This document shows, piece after piece, positions 16,105 through 25,600 of a DNA stretch of 39,723 nt (positions are counted from its first letter, which is position 1; each line of letters starts with the position of its first letter). The stretch comes from Candidatus Tenebribacter davisii (GTDB lineage: Bacteria > Cloacimonadota > Cloacimonadia > Cloacimonadales > TCS61): assembly GCA_030765535.1 (NCBI GenBank), contig JAVCCH010000157.1, positions 1-39,723 of the forward strand, read 5' to 3'. The notes beneath the pieces were generated by a model. The model did no database searches. It was given only the letters and a program-made list of their open reading frames with translations, and had not been told where the DNA came from. The translations under genes were made by a program, and so were the position numbers.

Positions 16105-18372
16105 CTACTTCAAAAGAAGCATTTTTTTAGAATCAATTATTTTATTACCAACTTTTAATTGATAGAAGTAAACTCCGCTGGCAACCGCTTGATTGCTTTC
16201 ATCAATACCATGCCAGATAACTAGATGATCTCCCATTTCAAGAATCCTGTTAACAAGTGTTTTAATTTTCTCCCCTTTAATATTATAGATGATTAATTCA
16301 GTATTATCAGTACTGGTTAGTGTAAAAGAAATATTGGTTTCCGGGTTGAATGGATTTGGATAATTTCGTCCTAAAGACATTATAGCTTCAATTTCATTCT
16401 CATCCATTGCTATGATAGGATCAAGGTAAAAATCTTGAATAACAGCATTATTGGCAATTTCAATATCATTTACATGCATACTAACGAAACCATTTTTCCA
16501 GCAATCTACTCCATATAGTTCATTGGGAAGATCCATATAATAATAGCCATCAATATCTGACTGAGTTTCCGTATTATATGTTGCTGAGTTAACTTGTATA
16601 TAAGCATAAGGTATTGGGATATTTGTATTTGCTTCATACACATTTCCTGCCAGAGAACCATCCAGTGAAACTGGTTCAAGTTCTATATCAAGTGTAATTA
16701 TATCATTATTTATTATAACCTCATCATTGTGATAGGAATAATAATTCTGACACCATGCATCCATACCATAAGAACCATTAGGCAAATCTAAATGATAAAA
16801 ACCACTTCCGTTTGAAGAGGTACTTGCATAATAATTTGCATTACCCACTGTTATTTCTACATTCTCTATTGGATTAGTTGTTCCTGTTTCATAAATATTT
16901 CCTTCCAGGGCTCCATCGAATTGAATTGGATCAAGTTGGAAATTCAGTGTATACATTTCATCTGAGATCACAACATCATCTACGATCTGCTGATAATACA
17001 TATTCCCATTTGCTTCAACCTGGTATGTACCATTTGGTAGTACTATTTGATATGAACCATCATCATCAACACCTGAGCTGAACCAATTTATACCATCATT
17101 CGCATTTATCCAACAATCTTCTGCAGGTTCCATAGTCATTGCATCTAAAATCGTACCCTCAATTCCTCCTGAAACTTGATAAATATGAAAATTGATATTT
17201 GCAGAACCTGAAATTATGTTATTGTAGAATTCCATTACATAAACTCCAGGGATATCCTCGAGTTCTACACTAATTCCATAACCACCTAAAATGTCAGCTT
17301 CACTTGAAACGGAAAGCGAATACGTTCCATTACTCATACTAGATGCTTCTGTATAACCAATATATTCATGATATGCAACTATTTCATAACCTGGAACTGG
17401 TATATCATCCAGATAAACTGTTCCTGTTATCGTAGCATCAGTACCATAAACAGCAAAATCAACTGTCTCTGATGTACCATCTTCAATATATATTCCCACA
17501 TCATCAGTCGACATGTAATCGGGATATAGATCTAGATCATTCAATTCTATTTCCCAATTTCCTTCAACCACGCTCATTTCATAATATCCATCTTCATCTG
17601 TTTGACCCCAAGCACTCTGCGGACTTTCTTGATATGCGAATAAACTTGCATCAACTACTGCTTCTCCGTTATCATCTAAGACATGACCGCTTATTGTTGA
17701 ATTTCCTTCAACGAATTCAAAATCATAACCGGTAAGATGAGAATCTATTAATATATTTGAATAATCTGTGGTTGCATACATACCATCCAAAACATGAATC
17801 GGATCAAAGGCCATAATCATATATTCATCCATTTCAGCTACAAAATTCTGATAATTTCCAGAGTTATCAGTAGCTGTCATCCACATATCACCTTGATCTG
17901 ACATTGCCATAATTATTAAACTTGGCGTTACCGGAGTAATGGAACCCGATATAGAATATATTGATGTAATTGGATCAATCCAGAGATAGGCATAGCCAAT
18001 ACCACCATTATCCTCTGCTAAAAAGAATAACCCGGCATTGGAACATTGATTAGGTCCTTCTTCATCTCCAGAAATCGTAAATACATAAATGCCATTGGCG
18101 GGATTTTCATCTTCCGGACTATTATCGATAATTTCGTCCACATTATCCGGAATGATCAGGTCAATATTATCTTCCCAAATCTCGTTTCCATTCATATCTG
18201 CCGCTATTGATGTTACCGCTTGTGAAGAACCGGCAGAAAAGTTGATAGTTATAACAATCTCATCTCCCTGTGTTATTGTAGCCTGATTTGCACCATTGGC
18301 AAAAACTTCTATCGCAAATATATTCCCGATAAAAGTAAAAACAATTAGAAATAAAATAATCTTTTTTTTCAT
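16105..18372 (-). CDS. Secreted multi-module protein with carboxypeptidase-regulatory-like domains and a T9SS tail
   Basis: Start ATG at 18372 has AAGGGGGATG upstream. The 755-residue product has a signal peptide (1-20, ending IFA). A beta-rich N-terminal domain (about 21-130) is followed by about six modules of roughly 85-100 residues, each opening with a G-x-(I/L/V)-x-G-x-V/I pattern (SISGSI, TISGHVL, TITGTVY, GIEGTIL, ALEGNIY, SLAGNVY) and containing GxY…LPNG.Y. These are CarboxypepD_reg-like (transthyretin-fold) domains, used as structural or binding modules. The last two or three are closely similar and look recently duplicated. The tail holds LGRNYPNPFNP, IIYNIKGEKIKTL, a WHGIDE segment and ends KKMLLLK, the T9SS sorting type. 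It carries no enzymatic motif; a cell-surface structural role is inferred. Confidence 0.85.
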   Translation of the reverse strand: MKKKIILFLIVFTFIGNIFAIEVFANGANQATITQGDEIVITINFSAGSSQAVTSIAADMNGNEIWEDNIDLIIPDNVDEIIDNSPEDENPANGIYVFTISGDEEGPNQCSNAGLFFLAEDNGGIGYAYLWIDPITSIYSISGSITPVTPSLIIMAMSDQGDMWMTATDNSGNYQNFVAEMDEYMIMAFDPIHVLDGMYATTDYSNILIDSHLTGYDFEFVEGNSTISGHVLDDNGEAVVDASLFAYQESPQSAWGQTDEDGYYEMSVVEGNWEIELNDLDLYPDYMSTDDVGIYIEDGTSETVDFAVYGTDATITGTVYLDDIPVPGYEIVAYHEYIGYTEASSMSNGTYSLSVSSEADILGGYGISVELEDIPGVYVMEFYNNIISGSANINFHIYQVSGGIEGTILDAMTMEPAEDCWINANDGINWFSSGVDDDGSYQIVLPNGTYQVEANGNMYYQQIVDDVVISDEMYTLNFQLDPIQFDGALEGNIYETGTTNPIENVEITVGNANYYASTSSNGSGFYHLDLPNGSYGMDAWCQNYYSYHNDEVIINNDIITLDIELEPVSLDGSLAGNVYEANTNIPIPYAYIQVNSATYNTETQSDIDGYYYMDLPNELYGVDCWKNGFVSMHVNDIEIANNAVIQDFYLDPIIAMDENEIEAIMSLGRNYPNPFNPETNISFTLTSTDNTELIIYNIKGEKIKTLVNRILEMGDHLVIWHGIDESNQAVASGVYFYQLKVGNKIIDSKKMLLLK

Positions 18373-18485
18373 AACATCCCCCTTACATACATAATTTTTT
18401 AAATTTACTAACTATAACAATTTAATTATTTGTAAAAATATATGCAACAATAAAAAGGATAAAAATAATTTCATTGTAAAAAAAA

Positions 18486-18515
18486 TTGACGCATTTCTTT
18501 CCAAACCAATATTCG
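18486..18515 (+). promoter_or_regulatory. Possible promoter of the secreted cyclophilin gene
   Basis: TTGACG (18486-18491), 17-nt spacer, then ATATTCG (18509-18515), 64 nt before the ATG. The 18373-18549 gap is otherwise AT-rich and separates two divergent genes. Confidence 0.35.
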
Positions 18516-18549
18516 AATTGTTAATTAATAATCTCAGGGAGGATGAATT

Positions 18550-19647
18550 ATGAAAAAAAATCGTCTACTTTTTATCAGTTTATTATTATTAGTCTCGATC
18601 AATTTTCTTTGGAGTCAGACTGTTGCAAAATGGCATACATCGATGGGTGATTTTGAAGTTACAATGCGTGAGGATCTGGTTCCTATTACTGTTGGAAATT
18701 TTGTAGATCTCACAAATTCAAATTTTTATGATAATTTGATCTTTCATCGCGTTATTAGTGATTTCATGATACAAGATGGTTGCCCTCTAGGAACTGGTTA
18801 CGGTGGACCAGGATATGCTATTCCAGATGAATTTCATCCAAGCATAAATTATAATGTGCCATATGTTTTAGGCATGGCAAATGCAGGTGCAAATACAGGT
18901 GGTTCTCAATATTTTATTACTGTTGAGTCATATCCATCACTCAACAATAGCTATTCAGCTTTTGGCCATGTAACACTAGGTTCTAACATTGTCGAAGAAA
19001 TCAGTGAAGTACCTACAACCGGTCCTAACGGTACACCTGCCAATAAGCCTCTTACAGATGTTGTAATAGACAGCATAAGGATAATGACTCCACGACTTGA
19101 TGGTTATTTACCTATAGAAGATACTCTTTATGTTAATGCTGGAGAAGCGATGGTATTCGCTTTAGTTTGTAATGAAGAAGATGTAACTTATTCCTGGTTT
19201 ATTGATGATGAGCTGCAAATGGAAACCAGTTTCATCTTAAATTTTACACCTGCAGTTAATGGATGGCATGAAGTTAAAGGAGTGGTCTCCAATGAAAATT
19301 ATGATCTACCAAAAGTGTGGTGGATATATGTTACGGGAGGTACAGAGATAACGGATGATGTAATAAGTAATAATACCAGACTTTATCAGAATATACCTAA
19401 CCCATTCAATCCGGAAACTACTATCAAATTCTATCTGAATGAAGCGGAGCAAGTTTCTCTGGAAATTCGCAACATAAAAGGACAACTGGTAAAAACATTA
19501 TTAAAGAGTGAGCTTCAAGCCGGAGAACATAGCATAATTTGGAATGGAAAAGATGATTCAGGGCATAATGTTGCATCCGGTATTTATCTTTATCATTTGA
19601 AAACGAATAACATTTCAGAAATAAAAAAGGCAATATTACTCAAATAG
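18550..19647 (+). CDS. Secreted cyclophilin-type peptidyl-prolyl isomerase with a T9SS sorting tail
   Basis: ATG 18550 has AGGGAGG upstream. The 365-residue product has a signal peptide (1-22, ending LWS/QTV). A cyclophilin domain spans about 24-180 and contains the active-site stretch FHRVISDFMIQDGCP with the catalytic Arg, then GSQYFITV and FGHVTLG. A short Ig/PKD-like beta domain follows (about 190-270; VNAGEAMVFALVCNEEDVTYSWFIDD). The T9SS-type tail (about 280-365) contains NIPNPFNPETTIKF and ends KKAILLK. The enzyme would isomerise prolyl bonds outside the cytoplasm, perhaps at the cell surface. The next gene starts 8 nt later, so the two are likely co-transcribed. Confidence 0.9.
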   Translation: MKKNRLLFISLLLLVSINFLWSQTVAKWHTSMGDFEVTMREDLVPITVGNFVDLTNSNFYDNLIFHRVISDFMIQDGCPLGTGYGGPGYAIPDEFHPSINYNVPYVLGMANAGANTGGSQYFITVESYPSLNNSYSAFGHVTLGSNIVEEISEVPTTGPNGTPANKPLTDVVIDSIRIMTPRLDGYLPIEDTLYVNAGEAMVFALVCNEEDVTYSWFIDDELQMETSFILNFTPAVNGWHEVKGVVSNENYDLPKVWWIYVTGGTEITDDVISNNTRLYQNIPNPFNPETTIKFYLNEAEQVSLEIRNIKGQLVKTLLKSELQAGEHSIIWNGKDDSGHNVASGIYLYHLKTNNISEIKKAILLK

Positions 19648-19655
19648 GAAGGAAA

Positions 19656-20903
19656 ATGAGAATTGCAATAATTGGTTTTGGAGCTGCTGCGATTGGTTTT
19701 ATTGAAAAGATTAAAGACAGTAGTAATGAAATACATATATTTGAAAAAAGTAAAGATATCTATTCATCAAGTATTTCTGGAATACGTGCTGATGGAAAAT
19801 TGTTCGTTTCTAAAGAAATGGGTGGAGATATTAAAGTTGAAATAGCTTTGCAGGAAAAGCTAGTTGAGTATTATATTAGCAAAACGAATGATCGTAAATT
19901 TGAAAAAGGAAGTTCTTTTACAAATAGAGAATTCTATAAGCAGTTCTATGCTAAAGGATTCCAACCGATAATCTCAGAATTTTCCCATTTAGGAACCGAT
20001 CAGTTGAAGCAGGTTCTATACACAATTTATGAAGATTTTAAAACATATAAAAATATCCATTTTCACTTTAATGAAAATATCACTGATCTGGAAGTTATAC
20101 CAGGAAAAGTTAAACTGAATAATGATGATACTTTTGACAAAGTTGTAGTCGCTGTGGGACGTAGCGGACATAAACTTGTTAAGACTATCATTAAGAAATT
20201 CCCGAACGTTGTTACTGATAATACAATGGTAGATATGGGCGTTCGTTTTGAACTTCCAAATCATATCGTGGATGAGCTGAATAAAGAGATGTATGAATTC
20301 AAGGTTAAATACAAAAGTAAAACAGGTTACATGGTTCGCACATTCTGCAACAATCCAAGCGGGTATGTTGTAACAGAAAACTATGGAGATTTTGCAACTG
20401 TGAATGGGCATTCCAAGCTCAAGGAAAAATCAGAAAACACAAATTTTGCAATTCTTACTTCAGTCAAACTAACTCATCCGTTTGATGATCCTATTGGTTA
20501 CGGTTCACACATAGCAAAACTGTTTAAACTTTTAGCTGGAGATAAAAAAGTAATTTTACAAACTTACCAGAATTTCAAATCTTCCAAGCGGACCAAGCAT
20601 CTATATAGAGTTAATCCAACCTTAGATAGAGATAGTTATATTCTAGGTGATATTAATCTTGCCTTCCCTCGTAGAATTGCAGAAAGTATTATAGATTTTA
20701 TTGAAAATCTGGCTACTGTTGTTCCGGGCATTGCCAATGGTGACAACTTGCTTTATGCTCCGGAAATTAAATTTTATTCCAATAAACTAAGTAACAATAC
20801 TTTTGATGATTTGAAATTCATTGGTGATTGTTCAGGTGGAACGAGATCCATAATCTATGCTACAGCCCATGGGTGGTTAATGGCAGAAAGATTATTAAGT
20901 TAA
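19656..20903 (+). CDS. FAD-dependent oxidoreductase of the COG2509 type
   Basis: ATG 19656 follows AGGAAGG, 8 nt after the cyclophilin gene. The 415-residue protein opens with a Rossmann FAD-binding motif, IAIIGFGAAAIGF (GxGxxxxG), and has a second dinucleotide region with VVVAVGRSGHKL near 165-177. The C-terminal GDCSGGTRSIIYATAHGWLMAE places FAD against the active site, as in the uncharacterised FAD-dependent dehydrogenase family COG2509. It has no signal peptide, membrane segment or Fe-S motif, so it is soluble. Family substrates are unknown. Confidence 0.8.
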   Translation: MRIAIIGFGAAAIGFIEKIKDSSNEIHIFEKSKDIYSSSISGIRADGKLFVSKEMGGDIKVEIALQEKLVEYYISKTNDRKFEKGSSFTNREFYKQFYAKGFQPIISEFSHLGTDQLKQVLYTIYEDFKTYKNIHFHFNENITDLEVIPGKVKLNNDDTFDKVVVAVGRSGHKLVKTIIKKFPNVVTDNTMVDMGVRFELPNHIVDELNKEMYEFKVKYKSKTGYMVRTFCNNPSGYVVTENYGDFATVNGHSKLKEKSENTNFAILTSVKLTHPFDDPIGYGSHIAKLFKLLAGDKKVILQTYQNFKSSKRTKHLYRVNPTLDRDSYILGDINLAFPRRIAESIIDFIENLATVVPGIANGDNLLYAPEIKFYSNKLSNNTFDDLKFIGDCSGGTRSIIYATAHGWLMAERLLS

Positions 20904-20928
20904 ATATTATTTTCAAAGGAGATGGTAA

Positions 20929-21249
20929 ATGAACAAAGTAATTATGGCAATTTTATTACTCTTTTTATTCTCTTGTGTTATTAATATTGGTGATGTAAAT
21001 CAGCGTCATGGTGAATTAAATAGAGAATGCAAGAAATTACTAAAAAAACAAAAGGTTGAAGTTCATTCTGTATTAAAAGATTTGGAAATGGGAACCCCTG
21101 AGAGAGTTATTGCAACAAGTGATTCTACCGAAACAGAATATTTCTATAAAAGATATGTGCCTAAGCGTAAGAACAGATATTATGATGAAATTATTCTGGA
21201 TTTTACGAATAACGTTTTATTGAAGTTTAAAGTAAATATAGTTCGTTAA
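20929..21249 (+). CDS. Small lipoprotein, possibly BamE/SmpA-like
   Basis: ATG 20929 follows AAAGGAGATG. The 106-residue product has a lipoprotein signal with lipobox LFSC (Cys16). The mature part has a helical start (RHGELNRECKKLLKKQ), then LEMGTPERVI followed by a Tyr-rich beta hairpin and IILDFTNNVLLKFKV. The G-T/M-x-x-V turn followed by two or three beta strands resembles the BamE/SmpA fold of outer-membrane assembly lipoproteins, but similarity is weak and I would not assign the name. It lies 25 nt after the flavoprotein gene, probably in the same transcript. Confidence 0.65.
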   Translation: MNKVIMAILLLFLFSCVINIGDVNQRHGELNRECKKLLKKQKVEVHSVLKDLEMGTPERVIATSDSTETEYFYKRYVPKRKNRYYDEIILDFTNNVLLKFKVNIVR

Positions 21250-21284
21250 TTTTATTAATTTACGCATCAAAATGAGGGAAACAA

Positions 21285-22625
21285 ATGAGTAAAATTACAC
21301 ATATTATTAAACGTAGCGGAGCTGTTGTATCTTTTAAAAAGGAACGTATCTCCAATGCAATTTTTAGAGCAGCAGTTGCAGTAGGCGGCCGCAATAAAGA
21401 AGTTGCGGATAAGTTAGCAAACGAAGTAGTTGAAATCCTTAATAAAAACTATTCAGATGAAGAGACTCCACATATTGAAGATATTCAGGATACTGTTGAA
21501 AAAGTTCTGATCAAAAACGGGCATACCCAAGTTTCAAAAGCTTACATACTTTATCGGAATAATAATATCCAACGTAGGAAAGATAAGGCAATAAAAGCAT
21601 CTTCCCCATCAACAAATATTCCCTGGCATAAGATCTGGAAAATTTTAGACTGGTCAGTTACTAGAAATCTGCATACAGTTGCAGATTTAAACAAGCGAAT
21701 TAAAAATGGTGAGTTTCCACATATAGTTCATGAATCTGAAATGGCTTATGCAGAAGAAGTTGCATTGGCGGCAGAACTTATTGCAAACAGGATCGATAAA
21801 TTAAAAATGGTATTAATAACCGGACCATCCTCTTCCGGAAAAACAACAACTACCATCAAACTTGAGCAACATCTCAATAAACTTGGATACAAATTTAAAA
21901 TGTTTGCTGTTGATAATTATTTTTATGATCTTTCAATACACCCAAAAGATGAATTTGGTGATTATGATTTTGAAACTCCGCAGGCACTTGATCTGGAATT
22001 AATAAATGAACATATTGAACTCTTATGTAATGGTAAAGAGGTAAATATTCCATTTTACGATTTTAAATCAGGGACAAGATTTCTTGATAAAACACCAATG
22101 AAACTTGAGAAAAATGAAATCCTGCTTATTGACAGCCTGCACGGCCTTTATCCGGAAATGACAAAATCAATTGATGATGAGTATAAATTTAAATTATACC
22201 TGGAACCAATGTTCCAGATCAAAGATAATAATGGGAAATACCTGCGTTGGACAGATATCCGTCTGATCCGTAGAATGCTGCGTGATTCTATTCACCGCGC
22301 CTATAATCCTGCTCAAACCCTGGAACACTGGCATTATGTTCGATCCAGCGAAGTACGTCATATTATACCTTACCTGAATACTGCTGATTACATCATTAAT
22401 AGTGCTATGCCGTATGAACTACCCATCTACAAAGCAAGACTTGGCAAAGATTTTGAAAAATGGGCTGCAGAATACAAAGATAATGAATTGAAAAAAGATG
22501 CCTTTCTTCGTGCTTCACGTATCAATGAATTTATGCAGCAGGTAAGCAGTTTCAGTAATGAATTAGCAATCCCACCAGATTCAGTTATAAGAGAATTCAT
22601 TGGTGGGAGTATTCATAAATATTAA
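21285..22625 (+). CDS. ATP-cone domain fused to a uridine kinase/phosphoribulokinase-like kinase
   Basis: ATG 21285 follows GAGGGAAA. The 446-residue protein has an N-terminal ATP-cone (about 4-95), with VVSFKKERISNAIFRAA, a HIEDIQDTVEKVL segment and KAYILYR. ATP-cones are nucleotide-sensing domains best known from ribonucleotide reductases and NrdR. A linker domain (about 112-172) leads to a P-loop kinase: Walker A GPSSSGKTTTT at about 180-190, then VDNYFYD, the DFETPQALD segment and IPFYDFKSGTR, as in uridine kinase. The pairing suggests a kinase, probably of a nucleoside or sugar, whose activity is tuned by ATP/dATP; substrate specificity is not readable. In many related nucleoside kinases the N-terminus is instead a TGS/ThrRS-like domain. 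It has no export signal. Confidence 0.85.
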   Translation: MSKITHIIKRSGAVVSFKKERISNAIFRAAVAVGGRNKEVADKLANEVVEILNKNYSDEETPHIEDIQDTVEKVLIKNGHTQVSKAYILYRNNNIQRRKDKAIKASSPSTNIPWHKIWKILDWSVTRNLHTVADLNKRIKNGEFPHIVHESEMAYAEEVALAAELIANRIDKLKMVLITGPSSSGKTTTTIKLEQHLNKLGYKFKMFAVDNYFYDLSIHPKDEFGDYDFETPQALDLELINEHIELLCNGKEVNIPFYDFKSGTRFLDKTPMKLEKNEILLIDSLHGLYPEMTKSIDDEYKFKLYLEPMFQIKDNNGKYLRWTDIRLIRRMLRDSIHRAYNPAQTLEHWHYVRSSEVRHIIPYLNTADYIINSAMPYELPIYKARLGKDFEKWAAEYKDNELKKDAFLRASRINEFMQQVSSFSNELAIPPDSVIREFIGGSIHKY

Positions 22626-22630
22626 TAAAT

Positions 22631-22660
22631 TTGACAAAAAAATAAATTTTTAATTTTTCA
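22631..22660 (+). promoter_or_regulatory. Possible promoter of the C25 protease gene
   Basis: A perfect TTGACA (22631-22636), 17-nt spacer, then a T-rich TTTTTCA with no clear -10, 56 nt before the preferred ATG at 22687. Confidence 0.35.
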
Positions 22661-22686
22661 ATAAAATTGATTTAATGGGAGAAAAT

Positions 22687-25600
22687 ATGAGAAACACTAT
22701 TATATTATTATTTTGTATTATTGCAATCAGTTTATCTGCATATCAGGCTGATGTTGCATTTACTGATAGTTGGGATAAACAGGGTTTAAGTATTAAAGAA
22801 CAAAATTTCAAAAATCTTAAATTAAACTATTCGATCAACAAATTTCGTTTTGAAGAAGTTATGATCGATAATGAAAATCTAACTAATATTCATTTGCCGG
22901 GAGTTTTCTTGCCTAACGATGAAGGAATGCCGAATTTACCTGGAAGCGGAAGTTATATTGCTATTCCACAAGGTGCAAAGGCAAACCTGAATATAATCAA
23001 CTACCGAATTGAAAAATATTCTAACATTGAAATAGCTCCTGCTCCACGCATTCCGCTCGATACTGAAGACGGACCTTTGGAATACAATAAAAATAATGAA
23101 ATTTATACCAGAAATGCTAACTATCCTGAAAATTTTATCCAACTTTCCGAACCTACAAAGCTACGTGGTGTTGATGTTGTAATGCTGGGTATTACACCTT
23201 TCCAATATAATCCGGTTACAAAAGAACTTCTGGTTTACCGAGATGTAGAGATGGAAATTACTTACTCAGGTGGAACTGGCCATTTTGGAGAAGACAGACT
23301 GCGAAGCCGCTGGTGGGATCCGATCATCAAAGATGCAATTCTTAACTCCTCAATACTTCCTGAGATCGATTATAATTCAAGAGATATAACCCGAGATGGT
23401 GCAGAATATTTGATTATCTGCCCTGATGATGCTACTTTTATTACTTGGGCAAACACTATCAAAGATTTTCGTCAACAACAGGGTATTTCTACGATGATCC
23501 AAACTGTAACACAAGTTGGAGGGAATACTACAAGTGCAATTGAGACTTACGTGAATAACGCTTATAATAGCTGGGGTACTCCACCGATTGCAGTTCTACT
23601 TTTAGGTGATTATGGATCAAGCGGCAACACTGTGATGTCTTCTGCAAATTTTGCGCATCCATATAGCGGAACCTATATTTCTGACAATGTATTTGCCGAT
23701 GTGGACGGAGATGATCTCCCTGAAATTGCCTTTGCTAGAATGACTGCTCAGAATAGCACTCATCTGGAAAACATGATTACAAAATTTATTGATTATGAAA
23801 ATCAACCACCCATAGATGCAGATTTTTATGATAAGCCAATTACTGCTCTTGGCTGGCAAGACGATAGATGGTTTCAGGTTTGTTCGGAAGTAGTTGGTGG
23901 ATTCTGGAATAATACTCTTGGTAAACAAACAGTAAGAATTAATGCATTAGGTAGTCCTGCCAACAATTACAATTCAGGACCTTGGTCAACCGCTACAAAC
24001 ACTACCACAGTTATGAATTATTTTGGTCCTAATGGACTTGGTTATTTACCTGCCACCCCTCAAGAATTAGGTGGTTTTACAGGCGGAGACGCCACTGATG
24101 TTAATAATGCCATTAATAGTGGTACTTTTATGTTACAACATCGTGATCATGGTTATGAGCTGGGTTGGGGTGAACCATCATATACAAGTTCTAACCTTTC
24201 CGGAATTGGGAATAATGATCCTGTCTTCGTGATGTCTATCAATTGCCTTACTGGACGATTTGATTATGGTAGTGAAGTATTTACTGAAGCTTTTCACCGT
24301 ATGGAGTATGGTGCATTAGGACTTATAGCAGCATCACAAGTTTCTTACTCTTTTGTAAATGATGTATACGTTTGGGGTCTTTATGATTATATGTGGCCCG
24401 ATTTTGATCCGGGATATGGTGCAGCAGGCAATGTTAACATCTTGCCTTGTTTTGGCAATGCATCAGCAAAATATTATTTGCAAGCATCAAGCTGGCCGTC
24501 TAATCCTAGCGAAAAACAGATCACTTACAGACTTTTCCATCATCACGGTGATGCTTTTAGTACTGTTTATTCAGAAATTCCGCAAAATCTTACAGTAACA
24601 CATGCTGCAACAATCCTTTCTGGAGTAACCTCATTTTCTGTAACTGCAAATAATGGTTCTTTTATTGCCTTAACAGTAAATAATGAAATCATTGGTACAG
24701 CAGATGGAACAGGTTCTCCTGTAGACATTACAATTCCTGCTCAATCTTCTGGAACTATACTTGTTACAATCACTAAACAGAATTACTTCCGTTATTCATC
24801 TACAGTTGATGTAATACCTCTAGTCCCAAACATTACCGTAAATCCAACTACTCTTTCTGAGACACTTGGTTTAAACCAAACTGAACAACAAACACTAACA
24901 ATAACAAATGATGGAGAAAGTGGTTCAACATTGAATTATAGTTTGGTGATTGAAAATAATACCCGATCAACAAGCTCAAATCTTAAGTATAAAGCTTATG
25001 AAATCAAAGAGAAAATTGCTAGAGCTTTAACAATAACGTATGAAGAAAGAAATATTTTAAAAGAATTTGAAAATAAAAAAAATATCTTAATCCCAGCAAT
25101 CGGAAGAGCCTCAGCTACTTGTTATCCCACTAGCTCTGATTATTGGAGTGGTTCAACCACTTCATCAACCAAAACTGACAATAGTGAAGCTCGTGCTTAT
25201 GGTGGAGGTGAATCTGGTTGGATAATGTTTGATGTTTCTCCCATCCCTGATGATGCAGCAATAAATTCAATTGTATTTAACTTTTATGTTAATGATACCA
25301 ATTATCCTTATTGGAGTACTACTCCGGTTTCCAATGATCCAGTTACAACTTCTGCATCCACACTTTATGCAGATGTTATAGCAGAAGAAGACACAGATTA
25401 TTATAATTATCAAAATGAAGCAAGTAGTTATGCTACGGGATTGAAGAGTTTGGTTTTAGGTGGTGGAGCAAATACAGATTTATTTAATAAATTAAGCAAT
25501 GACTGGTTTGCAATTGGGCTTTCAAGTCGCGATTCTGACCCTACATACTACCTTGAAGTTGATGGCTGGAACCAAACCAATGTACCGTGTATAGTAGTCA

